A stretch of 64,000 bases of DNA from Patulibacter defluvii (GCF_034096925.1 NZ_JAWZSQ010000015.1:62001-126000); one strand, 5' to 3'; positions 7,999-17,653 are shown, numbered from the stretch's first letter. The notes: generated from the sequence alone by a model not told the origin. Translations and numbers: made by a program.

Positions 7999-9263
7999 GC
8001 GAGTCGCTGCGCGCATCGCGCGGGACCCACGACGTCCTGCCGGACGAGGCCGACCGCCGGCACGCGATCGAGGGCATCGTCCGCCTGGAGCTGGAGGCGG
8101 CCGGCTACCGGCGGATCGAGACGCCGATCTTCGAGCCGACCGAGCTGTTCCACCGCGGCGTCGGCGACTCGACCGACATCGTCCAGAAGGAGACCTACAC
8201 CTTCGACGACCGCGGCGGCCGCAGCCTGACCCTGCGCCCCGAGGGCACCGCCGGCGTCGCCCGCGCGTACCTGGAGCACGGCATGCACAAGCTGCCGCAG
8301 CCGGTGCGGCTCTGGTACTGGGCGCCGTTCTTCCGCTACGAGCGCGCCCAGGCCGGGCGCCAGCGGCAGTTCTGGCAGTTCGGAGCCGAGGCGATCGGCA
8401 GCGAGGACCCGGCGCTCGATGCCGAGGGGATCGTGCTGCTGAGGCGGATCGTCGACGGGGTGCTGGCGATGGCCGGCAAGGACGAGGCCGCCCGCGCTGG
8501 CGTCCGCCTGCGGCTCGGGTCGCTCGGCTCGATCGCGGCCCGCGCCGCCTACCGCGAGCGGCTGGTCGATTACCTGCGGGCCCACGAGCAGCGGCTCTCG
8601 CAGGAGGTCCGCGAGCGGATCGACCTCAACCCGCTGCGGGCGTTCGACAGCGACGACCCGTCGACGCGCGAGGTGATGACCGGCGCGCCGCTGCTGCTCG
8701 ACCACCTGGACGCCGAGGACGCCGAGCACTTCGCTGAGGTCCGGGCGCTGCTCGACGCGGCTGGCGTCGGCTACGAGATCGACCCGACCCTGGTCCGCGG
8801 CCTCGACTACTACAGCCGCACGGTCTTCGAGCTGACCTCGGACGCGCTCGGCGCGCAGTCGGGCGTCGGCGGCGGCGGCCGCTACGACGGCCTGCTCGAC
8901 CAGCTCGGCGGCCCGGCCACGCCGGCCTTCGGCTGGGGCTCCGGGGTCGAGCGGCTGCTGCTGGCCGCCGGCGAGGGCTTCTCGCCGGTGCCGCGCGGCG
9001 ACACCACCTACGTGGTCTGGGCCGAGGGCCGCCGCCACGAGGCGTTCGCGCTCGTCCACGCCCTGCGCGAGCGTGGTCTCCCGGCCCAGCTCGACCTCGG
9101 TGGCCGCGGGATGAAGGGCCAGCGGCGGCGCGCCGAGCGGGCCCGGGCGCGCTACGTGGCGACCGTCGCCGAGGACGGCGCGATCGGCGTCCGCGACCAC
9201 GAGACCCGGGTCGAGGAGCAGGTCACCGACGTCGCGGCGGCGGTCGACCGGATCGACGGCTGA
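7995..9263 (+). CDS. hisS: Histidine--tRNA ligase
   Basis: 422 residues, normal length. Class II synthetase motifs are present: motif 2 in WYWAPFFRYERAQAGRQRQF, the histidine-specific loop DPTLVRGLDYYSRTVFE, GVGGGGRYDGL, and motif 3 in FGWGSGVERLLL. The C-terminal anticodon-binding domain starts at about residue 330 (TTYVVWAEG...LPAQLDLGGRGMKGQ). It charges tRNA-His in the cytoplasm. The GTG start overlaps the stop of the MBL hydrolase by four bases, and aspS follows after 45 bases, the common hisS-aspS pairing. Confidence 0.96.
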   Translation: MSESLRASRGTHDVLPDEADRRHAIEGIVRLELEAAGYRRIETPIFEPTELFHRGVGDSTDIVQKETYTFDDRGGRSLTLRPEGTAGVARAYLEHGMHKLPQPVRLWYWAPFFRYERAQAGRQRQFWQFGAEAIGSEDPALDAEGIVLLRRIVDGVLAMAGKDEAARAGVRLRLGSLGSIAARAAYRERLVDYLRAHEQRLSQEVRERIDLNPLRAFDSDDPSTREVMTGAPLLLDHLDAEDAEHFAEVRALLDAAGVGYEIDPTLVRGLDYYSRTVFELTSDALGAQSGVGGGGRYDGLLDQLGGPATPAFGWGSGVERLLLAAGEGFSPVPRGDTTYVVWAEGRRHEAFALVHALRERGLPAQLDLGGRGMKGQRRRAERARARYVATVAEDGAIGVRDHETRVEEQVTDVAAAVDRIDG

Positions 9264-9308
9264 GGGCAGCAGACCGACCGCCCGTGACGGCCGATACCGT
9301 TGCGGGCG

Positions 9309-11267
9309 ATGTCCGACCACGACCAGCGCCCGTCCGCGACCACCCCGACGCCCCCGAACGCCGACGGTGATCGCCGCCAGGCGCTCGACGCGCGGATCTC
9401 GGCCCTGGTCCGCGACACCGTGGCCGGTGCGCCGATCGCCGCCAACCGCTTCCGCGGGGTCTGGGCCGGGACGGTCGGCAGCGACCAGGTCGGGCAGACG
9501 CTGCGGGTGGCCGGCTGGGTCCACCGCCGCCGCGACCACGGCGGCCTGATCTTCGTCGACCTGCGCGACCGGACCGGGCTGCTGCAGGTGGTCTTCGATC
9601 CCGAGACGTCCGGGCCCGAGGTCTTCGCCGCCGCCGAGCGGCTGCGCAGCGAGCACGTGATCTCCGTCGAGGGCGAGCTGACCGGCCGCGGCGCCGAGCA
9701 CGTCAACCCGAAGATGGCGACCGGCGAGGTCGAGCTGCGGGTCGCGTCGCTCGACCTGCTGGCCGAGGCCGAGACCCCGCCGTTCCCGGTCGACGAGGAC
9801 GGCGACGTCGACGAGCTGCTGCGGCTGAAGCGGCGCGTGATCGACCTCCGCCGCGAGCGCAACCGCGACGCGCTGCTGCTCCGCAGCCGGATCGTGCGCG
9901 CGATCCGCGACGCGATGGAGGAGGAGGGCTTCCTCGACGTCGAGACGCCCTACCTGACCCGCTCGACGCCCGAGGGCGCGCGCGACTTCCTGGTCCCGTC
10001 GCGGCTCCAGCCCGGCAGCGTCTACGCCCTGCCGCAGTCGCCGCAGCTGTTCAAGCAGCTGTTCATGGTCGCCGGCCTCGAGCGCTACTACCAGATCGTC
10101 CGCTGCTTCCGGGACGAGGACCTGCGGGCCGACCGCCAGCCCGAGTTCACCCAGCTCGACGCCGAGCTGAGCTTCGTCGACGAGGACGACGTGATCGCCG
10201 TCTTCGAGCGGGTGATGGCGCGCGCCTTCGCCGCCGGAGGGCTCGAGCTGGCCGCCCCCGCGTGGGAGCGGATGAGCTACGACGAGGCGCTGCTGCGCTA
10301 CGGCAACGACCGCCCCGACCGCCGCTTCGGGCTCCAGATCCAGGAGCTGTCCGACGCCCTCCGCGGGACCGAGTTCAAGGTCTTCGCCGGCACGCTGGCC
10401 GGCGGCGGCGTCGTCCGCGGCCTCAACGCCGGCGCCCTCACCGTCCCCCGCAAGCAGCTCGACGAGCTGACCGAGATCGCCAAGAAGGGCGGGGCCGGCG
10501 GCCTCGTCTGGGGCTTCGTCGAGGAGGACGGCTCCTGGCGCTCGCCGATCGCGAAGTTCCTCACGCCCGAGGAGATCGACGCGATCAAGACCACGCTCTC
10601 GGCCTCGCCGGGCGACCTGCTGCTGATCGTCGCCGACCGCGCCGCGACCGCGGCCTCGGTGCTCGGCACACTGCGGCTGGAGCTGGCCGACCGCTTCGGG
10701 CTCCGCGAGGACCGCAACGACGTGCTCTGGATCGTCGACTTCCCGATGTTCGAGCACGACGCCGGCGAGGACCGCTGGGACGCCGTCCACCACCCCTTCA
10801 CCCAGCCCTGCGCGCCCGGCGGCGGCGAGCTGACCGCCGACGACCTGCGCGGCTCGGGCCCCTACGGCCCCGACGGGGCGGAGGGTCCCGGGGCGCTGCG
10901 CTCGCGGGCCTACGACCTGGTCGTCAACGGCTGGGAGGTCGGCGGCGGCTCGGTCCGGATCAACCGGATCGAGCAGCAGCGGGCGGTCCTCGACCTGCTC
11001 GGCTTCTCGCCCGAGGAGGCCCAGGCCCAGTTCGGCCACCTGCTCGACGCGCTCCAGGCCGGCGCCCCGCCGCACGGCGGGATCGCCTTCGGGATCGACC
11101 GCCTGGCCGCGCTCTGCGCCGGCCGCGACTCGCTGCGCGACGTGATCGCGTTCCCGAAGACCGCCTCCGGCGGCGACCCGCTGACCGGCGCCCCGGCCCC
11201 GGCCGCGGCGACCCAGCTGCGCGACCTCGGCCTGCGGTCGACGGTCGAGCCGGCGCCCGCCGGCTGA
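9309..11267 (+). CDS. aspS: Aspartate--tRNA ligase
   Basis: 652 residues: an OB-fold anticodon-binding domain (LRVAGWVHRRRDHGGLIFVDLRDRTG), class II catalytic core (FLDVETPYLTRSTPEGARDFLVPSR, then FRDEDLRADRQPEFTQLDAE as motif 2), the bacterial GAD insertion domain (about 320-450) and motif 3 GGIAFGIDRLAAL. The N-terminus carries about 50 extra residues (SDHDQRPSATTPTPPNADGDRR...) before the usual start near FRGVWAG; the function of this extension is unknown. ATG at 9309 follows TACCGT by about 11 bases, so the message is probably leaderless. Whether it also charges tRNA-Asn cannot be told from this window. Confidence 0.95.
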   Translation: MSDHDQRPSATTPTPPNADGDRRQALDARISALVRDTVAGAPIAANRFRGVWAGTVGSDQVGQTLRVAGWVHRRRDHGGLIFVDLRDRTGLLQVVFDPETSGPEVFAAAERLRSEHVISVEGELTGRGAEHVNPKMATGEVELRVASLDLLAEAETPPFPVDEDGDVDELLRLKRRVIDLRRERNRDALLLRSRIVRAIRDAMEEEGFLDVETPYLTRSTPEGARDFLVPSRLQPGSVYALPQSPQLFKQLFMVAGLERYYQIVRCFRDEDLRADRQPEFTQLDAELSFVDEDDVIAVFERVMARAFAAGGLELAAPAWERMSYDEALLRYGNDRPDRRFGLQIQELSDALRGTEFKVFAGTLAGGGVVRGLNAGALTVPRKQLDELTEIAKKGGAGGLVWGFVEEDGSWRSPIAKFLTPEEIDAIKTTLSASPGDLLLIVADRAATAASVLGTLRLELADRFGLREDRNDVLWIVDFPMFEHDAGEDRWDAVHHPFTQPCAPGGGELTADDLRGSGPYGPDGAEGPGALRSRAYDLVVNGWEVGGGSVRINRIEQQRAVLDLLGFSPEEAQAQFGHLLDALQAGAPPHGGIAFGIDRLAALCAGRDSLRDVIAFPKTASGGDPLTGAPAPAAATQLRDLGLRSTVEPAPAG

Positions 11268-11273
11268 GCCCGC

Positions 11274-13538
11274 TCAGGGGGCGTGGCCGAGCTGGTCGGC
11301 CACGACCCCGGCGGTCAGCACCAGCAGGTCGGCGGTGCTGGTGAAGGTCAGGCCGGTCAGCTCGCCGATCCGCCGCAGCCGATGGTCGAGCGAGTTCGGG
11401 TGGAGGTGCAGCGCGCTGGCCGCGGCGCGGCGGTCGAGGTCGGCCTCGAGATAGGCCCGCAGGGTCTCGGTGAGGTCGGGGCCGCGGCGGGCGCCTGGGT
11501 CCTGGAGCCGGCCGACGACCCGGTTGCGGACGGCCAGCGCCAGCTCCGGGTTGGCGTCGACCAGCAGCTCGAACGGCCGGTCGGCGACCGTCACCAGCCC
11601 ACGGTCGTCGTGGTGGCGGGCGATCCGCAGCAGCGAGCGGGCGGTCGCCAGCTCGCGGGTCAGCGCGTCGCCGCGGACCGGGTCGGCGACGGCGGTCACC
11701 AGCGCCGGCGGCAGCTGCTCGACCGGCAGCTCGGCGGGGACGACGGCCAGCACCTCGCGGCCGCGCTCGGCGGCCGGCCAGCCGGCGGTCCGGAAGCTGG
11801 CGGCCAGCTGGCCGGGACCGGCGGCGGGCGGGGCGAGGGCGGCGACCGGCCGCAGCCGCGCCTCCGGGTCGAGCCCGAGGTTGCGCGTCGCGGCGGCCAC
11901 CCGCCGCGGGTCGGCGACCGGCGAGGTCAGGGCGTCGATCAGCTCGCGGCTGGCGGTGACGGGCACCGGCCGATCGTCGTTCGGCGCCTCCTTGGCGGCG
12001 CGGGTGACGGCGCTGGCGTAGTGGAACATCCGGCCCGCCACCATCGGCAGCACCTGGCGCTCGGAGGCGGTCGTCTCGGCCAGCACGGCCTGCCAGACCA
12101 TCGCGCCGGCGGTCCCGATCGCCCGCAGGGTGTCCTCGGGCGTGACGCCGAGCTGCAGGTGCTCGAGCACCCGCTCGTCGGCGCGCCGGAACTCCAGCTC
12201 GCCGGCGGGACGGTCGTCGCAGAGGACGTCGAGGATCTCGTCGATCCCCTCGCGGACGCCGGGCAGCAGCGCGACCTCGACGTCGGGCAGGGCGGCGAAG
12301 CTGGGGTAGCCGGCGCAGTAGGCGTCGGTGATCGCGCGGGCCAGCGCGTCGCGGTCGATGCGGGCGGCGATGTCGGCGGCCAGCGCCGCCGGGTAGGGCT
12401 GGGAGGCGGCGCTCGGGGCCGGCGTGGCTCCGTCGCGGCGGAGCGCGGCGGCGGTCAGGCCGACGGCCAGCACGCAGCGGTCGCGGAGCCGCGTCAGGTC
12501 GACGCCGGCGATCGCCTCGATCCGGCTGGCGCGGTAGCGGAGGGTGCTGGGGTGGAGGCCGAGCGCGGTCGCGGCCGCCTGGCGGTTGAGGTTCGCGTCG
12601 AGCAGCGCGGTCGCGGCGGCCACCAGCTCGCCGTCGCCGCGGCCGGCGGCGGCGAGCCGGTGGACCGGGCGGGCGAAGGTGGCGGCGATCGACGGCGCGC
12701 CGAGCAGCATCCGCTCGATCGCCAGGTCGGGCTCGGCCAGCGTCCCGTGGCGTCCGAGCCGGGCGGCGGTCGCGGCCAGCTCGGCCAGCCGCTGCCAGGC
12801 GTCCTCGCGCTGCTCCAGGTCGATCGGCTCGCCGACGGCGACGACCGTGGTCGGTTCGATCCCGTCGGCGGCGGGCGCCGCGGCGGCGAGCCCGACCACG
12901 ACCCGGTGGCGGGTCAGCGCGATCGCGCCCGCGCCGCGCAGCCGGCGGGCGATCGCGGCGTGCTCGCGCGGGCGGCCACCGGCGGGACGGACGACGAACG
13001 GGATCCGGGTCCGGTCGAGGTCGATCCCCAGCCGCTCGGCGGCGGCGCGGGCCTCGGGGTCGGCGGCGAGCGCGGGGGAGGCCAGCAGCGAGCGGGTCGC
13101 GGACTCCTCCTCGTAGGGCTCGGGCGCGCCGGCGCCCATCGCCACGACCACGTCGTAGATCATCCCGGCGCTGCCGAGCAGCCGGCCGCAGGCGGCCAGC
13201 AGCGGCTCCAGCTCGTGCGGGTAGGAGGTCCGGGCCAGCGCCTCCCAGAGGACCGGGGTGCCGACGGCGAACCAGCCGACGACGTCCTCGACCCGGACGC
13301 CCCAGACGGCCAGGTCGGCGCAGCGCTCGCCGATCTCGCGGGCCTCGGCCGAGCGGTACTCGCGCTCGCGGGCGAGGGCGTCGAGCAGCTGCTCGACGCT
13401 GCGGGCGACCGTCTCGCGCAGCGGACCGTCGAGCACGTCCGGGGGGATCGCGCCGAGCGCCGGCACCTCGACGGTGATCCGGGCCAGGATCGCGTCGACG
13501 ACCGCGGTCCGGTCGACCCGGTCGCAGACCGCCGCCAC
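11274..13538 (-). CDS. Double-module PucR-type transcriptional regulator
   Basis: 754 residues, about twice the usual size. Two similar halves each end in a PucR C-terminal helix-turn-helix: ANLNRQAAATALGLHPSTLRYRASRIEAIAG at about 330-360, and ADLDRRAAASALHLHPNSLDHRLRRIGELTG at about 708-738. Each half begins with a helical region (LARITVEVPAL...; IAARIDRDALARAITDAY...). The organisation suggests a fused tandem dimer. The GTG start at 13538 has no good ribosome site; a strong GGGAAGGGAG lies at about 13604-13613, upstream in frame, but no standard start follows it. It converges on aspS with a 6-base gap. Targets are unknown. Confidence 0.85.
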   Translation of the reverse strand: MAAVCDRVDRTAVVDAILARITVEVPALGAIPPDVLDGPLRETVARSVEQLLDALAREREYRSAEAREIGERCADLAVWGVRVEDVVGWFAVGTPVLWEALARTSYPHELEPLLAACGRLLGSAGMIYDVVVAMGAGAPEPYEEESATRSLLASPALAADPEARAAAERLGIDLDRTRIPFVVRPAGGRPREHAAIARRLRGAGAIALTRHRVVVGLAAAAPAADGIEPTTVVAVGEPIDLEQREDAWQRLAELAATAARLGRHGTLAEPDLAIERMLLGAPSIAATFARPVHRLAAAGRGDGELVAAATALLDANLNRQAAATALGLHPSTLRYRASRIEAIAGVDLTRLRDRCVLAVGLTAAALRRDGATPAPSAASQPYPAALAADIAARIDRDALARAITDAYCAGYPSFAALPDVEVALLPGVREGIDEILDVLCDDRPAGELEFRRADERVLEHLQLGVTPEDTLRAIGTAGAMVWQAVLAETTASERQVLPMVAGRMFHYASAVTRAAKEAPNDDRPVPVTASRELIDALTSPVADPRRVAAATRNLGLDPEARLRPVAALAPPAAGPGQLAASFRTAGWPAAERGREVLAVVPAELPVEQLPPALVTAVADPVRGDALTRELATARSLLRIARHHDDRGLVTVADRPFELLVDANPELALAVRNRVVGRLQDPGARRGPDLTETLRAYLEADLDRRAAASALHLHPNSLDHRLRRIGELTGLTFTSTADLLVLTAGVVADQLGHAP

Positions 13539-13847
13539 CGACGGGGCGCGGCCCTGGGCGCCCTCGGCTGGTCGCTGCGCGTTGGCGACGATGTTCGCTG
13601 GCTCCCTTCCCGACGGCGGACGAGCGAGGGACCGGAACGATTTCGACCCCCCTGGCAGGTCACGCTAGCAGCGCCGAACGGCTCCCTGACTGGTGTACAG
13701 CGGCACCTGGGACGGATTGTGGCTCGTCGTCCCAAGTTGCATCGCTCAAGTTCGTGACGGGCGACGAATCACGCCGCTCCGGCGTGGTCGAGAATCCCTG
13801 CTGCTGACGGTGATGGGCCGTCGGCGCAACCAACAGAAGGGGGACCA
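13539..13847. promoter_or_regulatory. Divergent intergenic region (309 bases)
   Basis: Lies between the PucR-type gene and a secreted-protein gene. It contains a strong ribosome site (AGAAGGGGGA) just before the plus-strand ATG at 13848, and a GGGACG...CGTCCC inverted repeat near 13708-13733 that could be an operator. No riboswitch or small gene is recognised. Confidence 0.45.
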
Positions 13848-14975
13848 ATGCCAGTCCGGACTCTCGGTCCGAGGACTCGACGCGCTCGGATCGCCACGGC
13901 GATCGCGACCGCCGCCACCGCGGCGGCGCTGTTCGCGGCACCTGCCGGTGCCGTGCCGCAGAGCTACCCGATCCCGCTCGACACGATCACGAGCACGCCC
14001 GCCAGCGGCACGCTCACGGGCGGCGTCGAGTGGGCGGTCGACAAGGGCGGCCCGAACGCGTCGTTCACCTGCACCACCGGTGACCAGACGTGGACGTTCG
14101 ACCGCACGGTCGACCTGCGCTTCGGCATCACCGGCCTCAACGCGCCGGGCGAGTCGGTGCAGCTGCCCGAGGGCGTCGAGGCCGAGACGATCGATCCGCT
14201 CCACCAGTGGGATCCGGCCACGCGCACCGTCTCGCGCGTGACCAACGCGAGCCAGAACCGCGTCTCGACGTTCCGGCTCAACGGCGTCGACTCGCTGGTG
14301 CTGACCCCGGTCGGCGGCTGCAACTGGGTCCGCAACGCGGCGTTCATCGAGGTCGTCGCCGACATCCCGGCGACGCCGCCGACCGTCGACATCAGCGGTC
14401 CGGCCGACGGGGCCGAGTACTTCGCCGGGCAGGACGTGCCGGCGGCGTACAGCTGCGAGGGCCAGGACGGGGCGACGATCGCCTCCTGCGAGGGCGACGT
14501 GCCGAACGGCCAGCCGATCGACACCACCACTCCCGGGGCGCACTCGTTCAAGGTCACCGCGACCGACAGCGACGGCAGCGTGACGGAGAAGACGGTGAAC
14601 TACACCGTCCGCAAGTCGAAGGCCGGGATGCGGATCTACCCGTCGATCCTGGCGGTGCTGCCGGCGAAGCCGGGCAAGGGTCTGCTGCCGCTGGTGCCGT
14701 TGGCGCGCGTGTCGCTGACGTTCGCGGCGCGTCTGACCGACGAGGGCGGCAAGCCCGTGGTCGGTGAGAACGTGACGTTCACCGGTGCGGGTGGTTCGTG
14801 CACCGCCAAGACTGACGCGGACGGCGTCGCCAACTGCGGCGACTTCGTCAACGGTCTGGTGTCGCTGCTGTCGCTGGGCTACACGGCCCGCTTCCACGGC
14901 AGCGCCACGCAGGAGCCGGCGGCCGGTCAGGGCTACCTGATCGAGGCCACCGACCTGGGCCTGCGGCTGCTCTAG
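13848..14975 (+). CDS. Secreted protein with Ig-like domains, function unknown
   Basis: 375 residues. The signal peptide is RRARIATAIATAATAAALFAAPAGA (Arg-rich n-region, Ala-rich core, cleavage near GAVPQ). Residues about 40-180 form a beta-rich domain with two Cys (FTCTTGDQTW, GGCNWVRNAA). PTVDISGPADGAEYFAGQDV starts an Ig/HYR-like domain (two Cys in YSCEG and ASCEG; ends VTEKTVNYTV). A last domain (FAARLTDEGGKPVVGENVTF..SCTAKTDADGVANC) resembles a bacterial Ig-like Big_1 fold. The function is presumably at the cell envelope. The start is fixed by AGAAGGGGGA six bases upstream. A hairpin terminator follows. Confidence 0.8.
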   Translation: MPVRTLGPRTRRARIATAIATAATAAALFAAPAGAVPQSYPIPLDTITSTPASGTLTGGVEWAVDKGGPNASFTCTTGDQTWTFDRTVDLRFGITGLNAPGESVQLPEGVEAETIDPLHQWDPATRTVSRVTNASQNRVSTFRLNGVDSLVLTPVGGCNWVRNAAFIEVVADIPATPPTVDISGPADGAEYFAGQDVPAAYSCEGQDGATIASCEGDVPNGQPIDTTTPGAHSFKVTATDSDGSVTEKTVNYTVRKSKAGMRIYPSILAVLPAKPGKGLLPLVPLARVSLTFAARLTDEGGKPVVGENVTFTGAGGSCTAKTDADGVANCGDFVNGLVSLLSLGYTARFHGSATQEPAAGQGYLIEATDLGLRLL

Positions 14976-14987
14976 CCGCTCCCGAGA

Positions 14988-15020
14988 CGGGCGAGGGGCG
15001 TGTGCCGCGCTCCTCGCCCG
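14988..15020. terminator. Hairpin between convergent genes
   Basis: Arm CGGGCGAGG at 14988-14996 pairs with CCTCGCCCG at 15012-15020, and the stem can extend inward by four more pairs (one G-T). It sits between the stops of the secreted-protein gene and the minus-strand BVMO gene and could serve both. There is no T tract. Confidence 0.6.
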
Positions 15021-15023
15021 CCC

Positions 15024-16541
15024 TCAGTCGGCGGCCGCGCCGACCCGCTCGGGGACCGCGCTGAAGCGGTAGTCGTCGAGGTCGAAGCGGGCGCTGCGCC
15101 AGGCCGCCTCGAGCGTCAGCGACGAGCGGAACGGCACGTCGCCGTGGCGGTCGAAGTAGTAGCTGTTGGCTCGCGTGCAGCTGTCCTGGAAGAACACCTG
15201 GCGGTCGCGGCGGGCCAGCATCGAGGCGAAATAGCGGTCGTTCGCCTCGCGCGTGACCTCGACCGCCGTCGCCCCGTCGCGGCGGGCGCGCTTCAGGCAG
15301 CGGACGATGTGGCGGACCTGGTTCTCGATCAGCGTGAAGTAGCTGGCGCCGTTGTAGCCGTAGGGCCCGAGGACCAGGAACAGGTTCGGGAACCCGGGCA
15401 CGCTGATTCCCTCGTAGGCCTGGAAGCGGTGCTCGTCCCACCACCGCTCGAGGTCGACGCCGCCGCGGCCCGCGATCGCGAACGGCGGCATGTTGCCGGG
15501 GTCGAAGACCTTGAAGCCGGTGGCCAGGATCAGCACGTCGGCCGGGTGCTCGGTGCCGTCGGCGCAGCGGATCCCGGTTGCGGTGATCGCCTCGATCGGG
15601 GTCGTCTCCAGCGTCACGTTCGGCCGGTTGAAGGTGGCCAGGTAGCTGTTGGAGAAGCTCGGCCGCTTGCAGCCGACGGCGTAGTCCGGGGTCAGCTTGG
15701 CGCGGACCTCCGGGTCCCTCACCTGCCGCCGCAGGTGCGCGCGGCCGAGCCGCTCGGCGCTGCGGGCGACCGGCACCACGCCGTGGAAGTGGGCCGGCAG
15801 CGGGAAGGTCGCCTCGACGAACGCCTGGCTGGCCACGCGGGTCGCCAGCTTCGCGCCCGGCAGCCGCGAGAGCGCCGTCCGGACCGGCCACGGCAGCGCC
15901 CCGTCCGGCCGCGGCAGGCACCAGATCGGGGTCCGCTGGAGGACGGTCAAGTGCTCGACCTCGGGCGCGATCGCCGGGATCACCTGGACGGCCGAGGCGC
16001 CGGTGCCGATGATCGCCACCCGCCGCCCGGCCAGCGAGACGTCGTGGTCCCAGCGGGCGGTGTGCATCACGTCGCCGGCGAAGTCGTCGACCCCGGCGAT
16101 CTCGGGCCGCTTCGGCTGCGTCAGGACCCCGGTCGCCCCGATCACGAACCGGGCGGTGAGCGGCGGGCCGCCGGCGATCTCCAGCCGCCACCGGTGGGCC
16201 TGCTCGTCGAAGCTCGCGCCGACGACCTTGGTCCCGAAGCGGATCCGGCTGCGCAGCGCGTAGGCGTCGACGCAGTGCTCGGCGTAGGCCTTCAGCTCGC
16301 GGCCGGGGGCGTAGACGCGCGACCAGTCGGCCCGCTGCTCGAACGAGAACTGGTAGCTGAACGAGGGGATGTCGACGCCGATCCCCGGGTAGGTGTTCCA
16401 GTGCCAGGTGCCGCCGACGCCGTCGCCCTCCTCGAGCAGGACGTAGTCGGCGATCCCCGCCTCGTCGAGCTTGATCGCCGCGCCGATGCCGGAGAACCCG
16501 GCCCCGATCACGACCACCTCGTGGTCCGGCTGGTCGCTCAT
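15024..16541 (-). CDS. Flavin-binding Baeyer-Villiger-type monooxygenase
   Basis: 505 residues. The FAD site GAGFSGIG is at 13-20 and GGTWHWNTYPGIGVDIPS at about 43-60. The BVMO fingerprint FxGxxxHxxxW is intact as FAGDVMHTARW (154-164). The NADPH Rossmann motif is IGTGASA (178-184), with the ILATGF motif before the C-terminal part. It inserts oxygen next to a ketone using NADPH and O2. The ATG overlaps the stop of the preceding hydrolase (ATGA). It is the last gene of the P450-SDR-hydrolase-BVMO operon. Substrate cannot be deduced. Confidence 0.9.
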   Translation of the reverse strand: MSDQPDHEVVVIGAGFSGIGAAIKLDEAGIADYVLLEEGDGVGGTWHWNTYPGIGVDIPSFSYQFSFEQRADWSRVYAPGRELKAYAEHCVDAYALRSRIRFGTKVVGASFDEQAHRWRLEIAGGPPLTARFVIGATGVLTQPKRPEIAGVDDFAGDVMHTARWDHDVSLAGRRVAIIGTGASAVQVIPAIAPEVEHLTVLQRTPIWCLPRPDGALPWPVRTALSRLPGAKLATRVASQAFVEATFPLPAHFHGVVPVARSAERLGRAHLRRQVRDPEVRAKLTPDYAVGCKRPSFSNSYLATFNRPNVTLETTPIEAITATGIRCADGTEHPADVLILATGFKVFDPGNMPPFAIAGRGGVDLERWWDEHRFQAYEGISVPGFPNLFLVLGPYGYNGASYFTLIENQVRHIVRCLKRARRDGATAVEVTREANDRYFASMLARRDRQVFFQDSCTRANSYYFDRHGDVPFRSSLTLEAAWRSARFDLDDYRFSAVPERVGAAAD

Positions 16542-17653
16542 CGCTGCTCCTCGCTCGGGGTCTCGATCAGGCGTCGCATCGCGTCCAGGTAGCGGCCGCG
16601 GCCCAGGTGCAGCACGTGGCTGCCCGGGAACCAGTGCAGCTCGGGCCGCTGCCAGTGCTCCCACAGCAGCACGCTCTGCGACGGCGGGGCCAGCCGGTCG
16701 CCGAGCCCGGCGACGATCATCAGCCGCTCGCGCGCGATCGCCGGCGGGTAGTGCAGCGGGCTGTGGACGAGCAGCGCGGCCTCCAGCAGGTCGCGGGGGA
16801 TCCCGGCCAGCCGCCGTGCCGCGGTGCTGGCCACGTTGGCCGGGAACCAGCGGTCGATCAGCGGCGGCAGGCAGGTGACCGCCGCGTTCGGGATCGCGAA
16901 GTCGAGCCGCGGGTCGACCGCCGCCGCCAGCGCGCTGGTGTAGCCGCCGAGCGAGAGCCCGGTGACCCCGATCCGCGGCGCGCCCTGGGCCTGCAGGTGG
17001 TCGAGCAGGGCCCGGAAGTCGTGGATCGCGTGCAGGATCGCCTCGCTGAAGTGGGCCATCCCGTGGGCGAACAGCTCGACCCCGTTGACCGGCGCCCAGC
17101 GGCCGCGGCGGGAGCCGTGGAAGGGAAGCGTGTAGAGCGCCACGTCCCAGCCCTCGGCGAAGAACCGCGGGAGCGAGAGGAAGGCGCTGTTGAACCACGC
17201 CGGCGAGGCCCCGAAGCCGTGGATCACGCACAGCGTCGGCCGCGGCCCGTCCTCGTGGCGCCAGTGCTGGGCGCGGGCGGTGCCGTTGTTGACGTGGCGG
17301 GCGTAGTCGCGGCGCAGCGCCGGGTTGCGGGCCACGTAGGGGCTGGCGAAGCGCAGCAGCTCGACCCGGCCGCCGGGCACCCCGGGACCGCGGCCGGCGG
17401 TCGCGACGACGTCGACCCGTTCCGGCGGCAGGAAGACCTGGGCCGGGTCGCCGGCGGCGGCCAGCTCGGCGTAGAAGGCCAGCCGCTCGTGCTCGTGGCG
17501 ACCCTCGCGGGTGACGGCCGAGGGCAGCACCGCCCCGGCCACCACGCTCGCGAGCCCGGCCCGCAGCGCGTAGTCGCTGGCGACGGTCGCGCGGTAGGCC
17601 AGCTGGGTGGTCAGCGGCAGGTCGCCGGGCTTCGGGAGGGCGGCGGCGCTCAC
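16538..17653 (-). CDS. Alpha/beta hydrolase in the P450/BVMO operon
   Basis: 371 residues, with an N-terminal helical extension of about 130 residues before the alpha/beta core. CVIHGFGASPAWF carries the oxyanion region. The nucleophile elbow is GLSLGGY. An acid lies near VAGLGDRLAPP and the His in GSHVLHLG. It probably hydrolyses an ester or lactone, which would suit the product of the neighbouring BVMO (inference from context). The GTG start overlaps the SDR stop by four bases and its own stop overlaps the BVMO start. Confidence 0.83.
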   Translation of the reverse strand: MSAAALPKPGDLPLTTQLAYRATVASDYALRAGLASVVAGAVLPSAVTREGRHEHERLAFYAELAAAGDPAQVFLPPERVDVVATAGRGPGVPGGRVELLRFASPYVARNPALRRDYARHVNNGTARAQHWRHEDGPRPTLCVIHGFGASPAWFNSAFLSLPRFFAEGWDVALYTLPFHGSRRGRWAPVNGVELFAHGMAHFSEAILHAIHDFRALLDHLQAQGAPRIGVTGLSLGGYTSALAAAVDPRLDFAIPNAAVTCLPPLIDRWFPANVASTAARRLAGIPRDLLEAALLVHSPLHYPPAIARERLMIVAGLGDRLAPPSQSVLLWEHWQRPELHWFPGSHVLHLGRGRYLDAMRRLIETPSEEQR

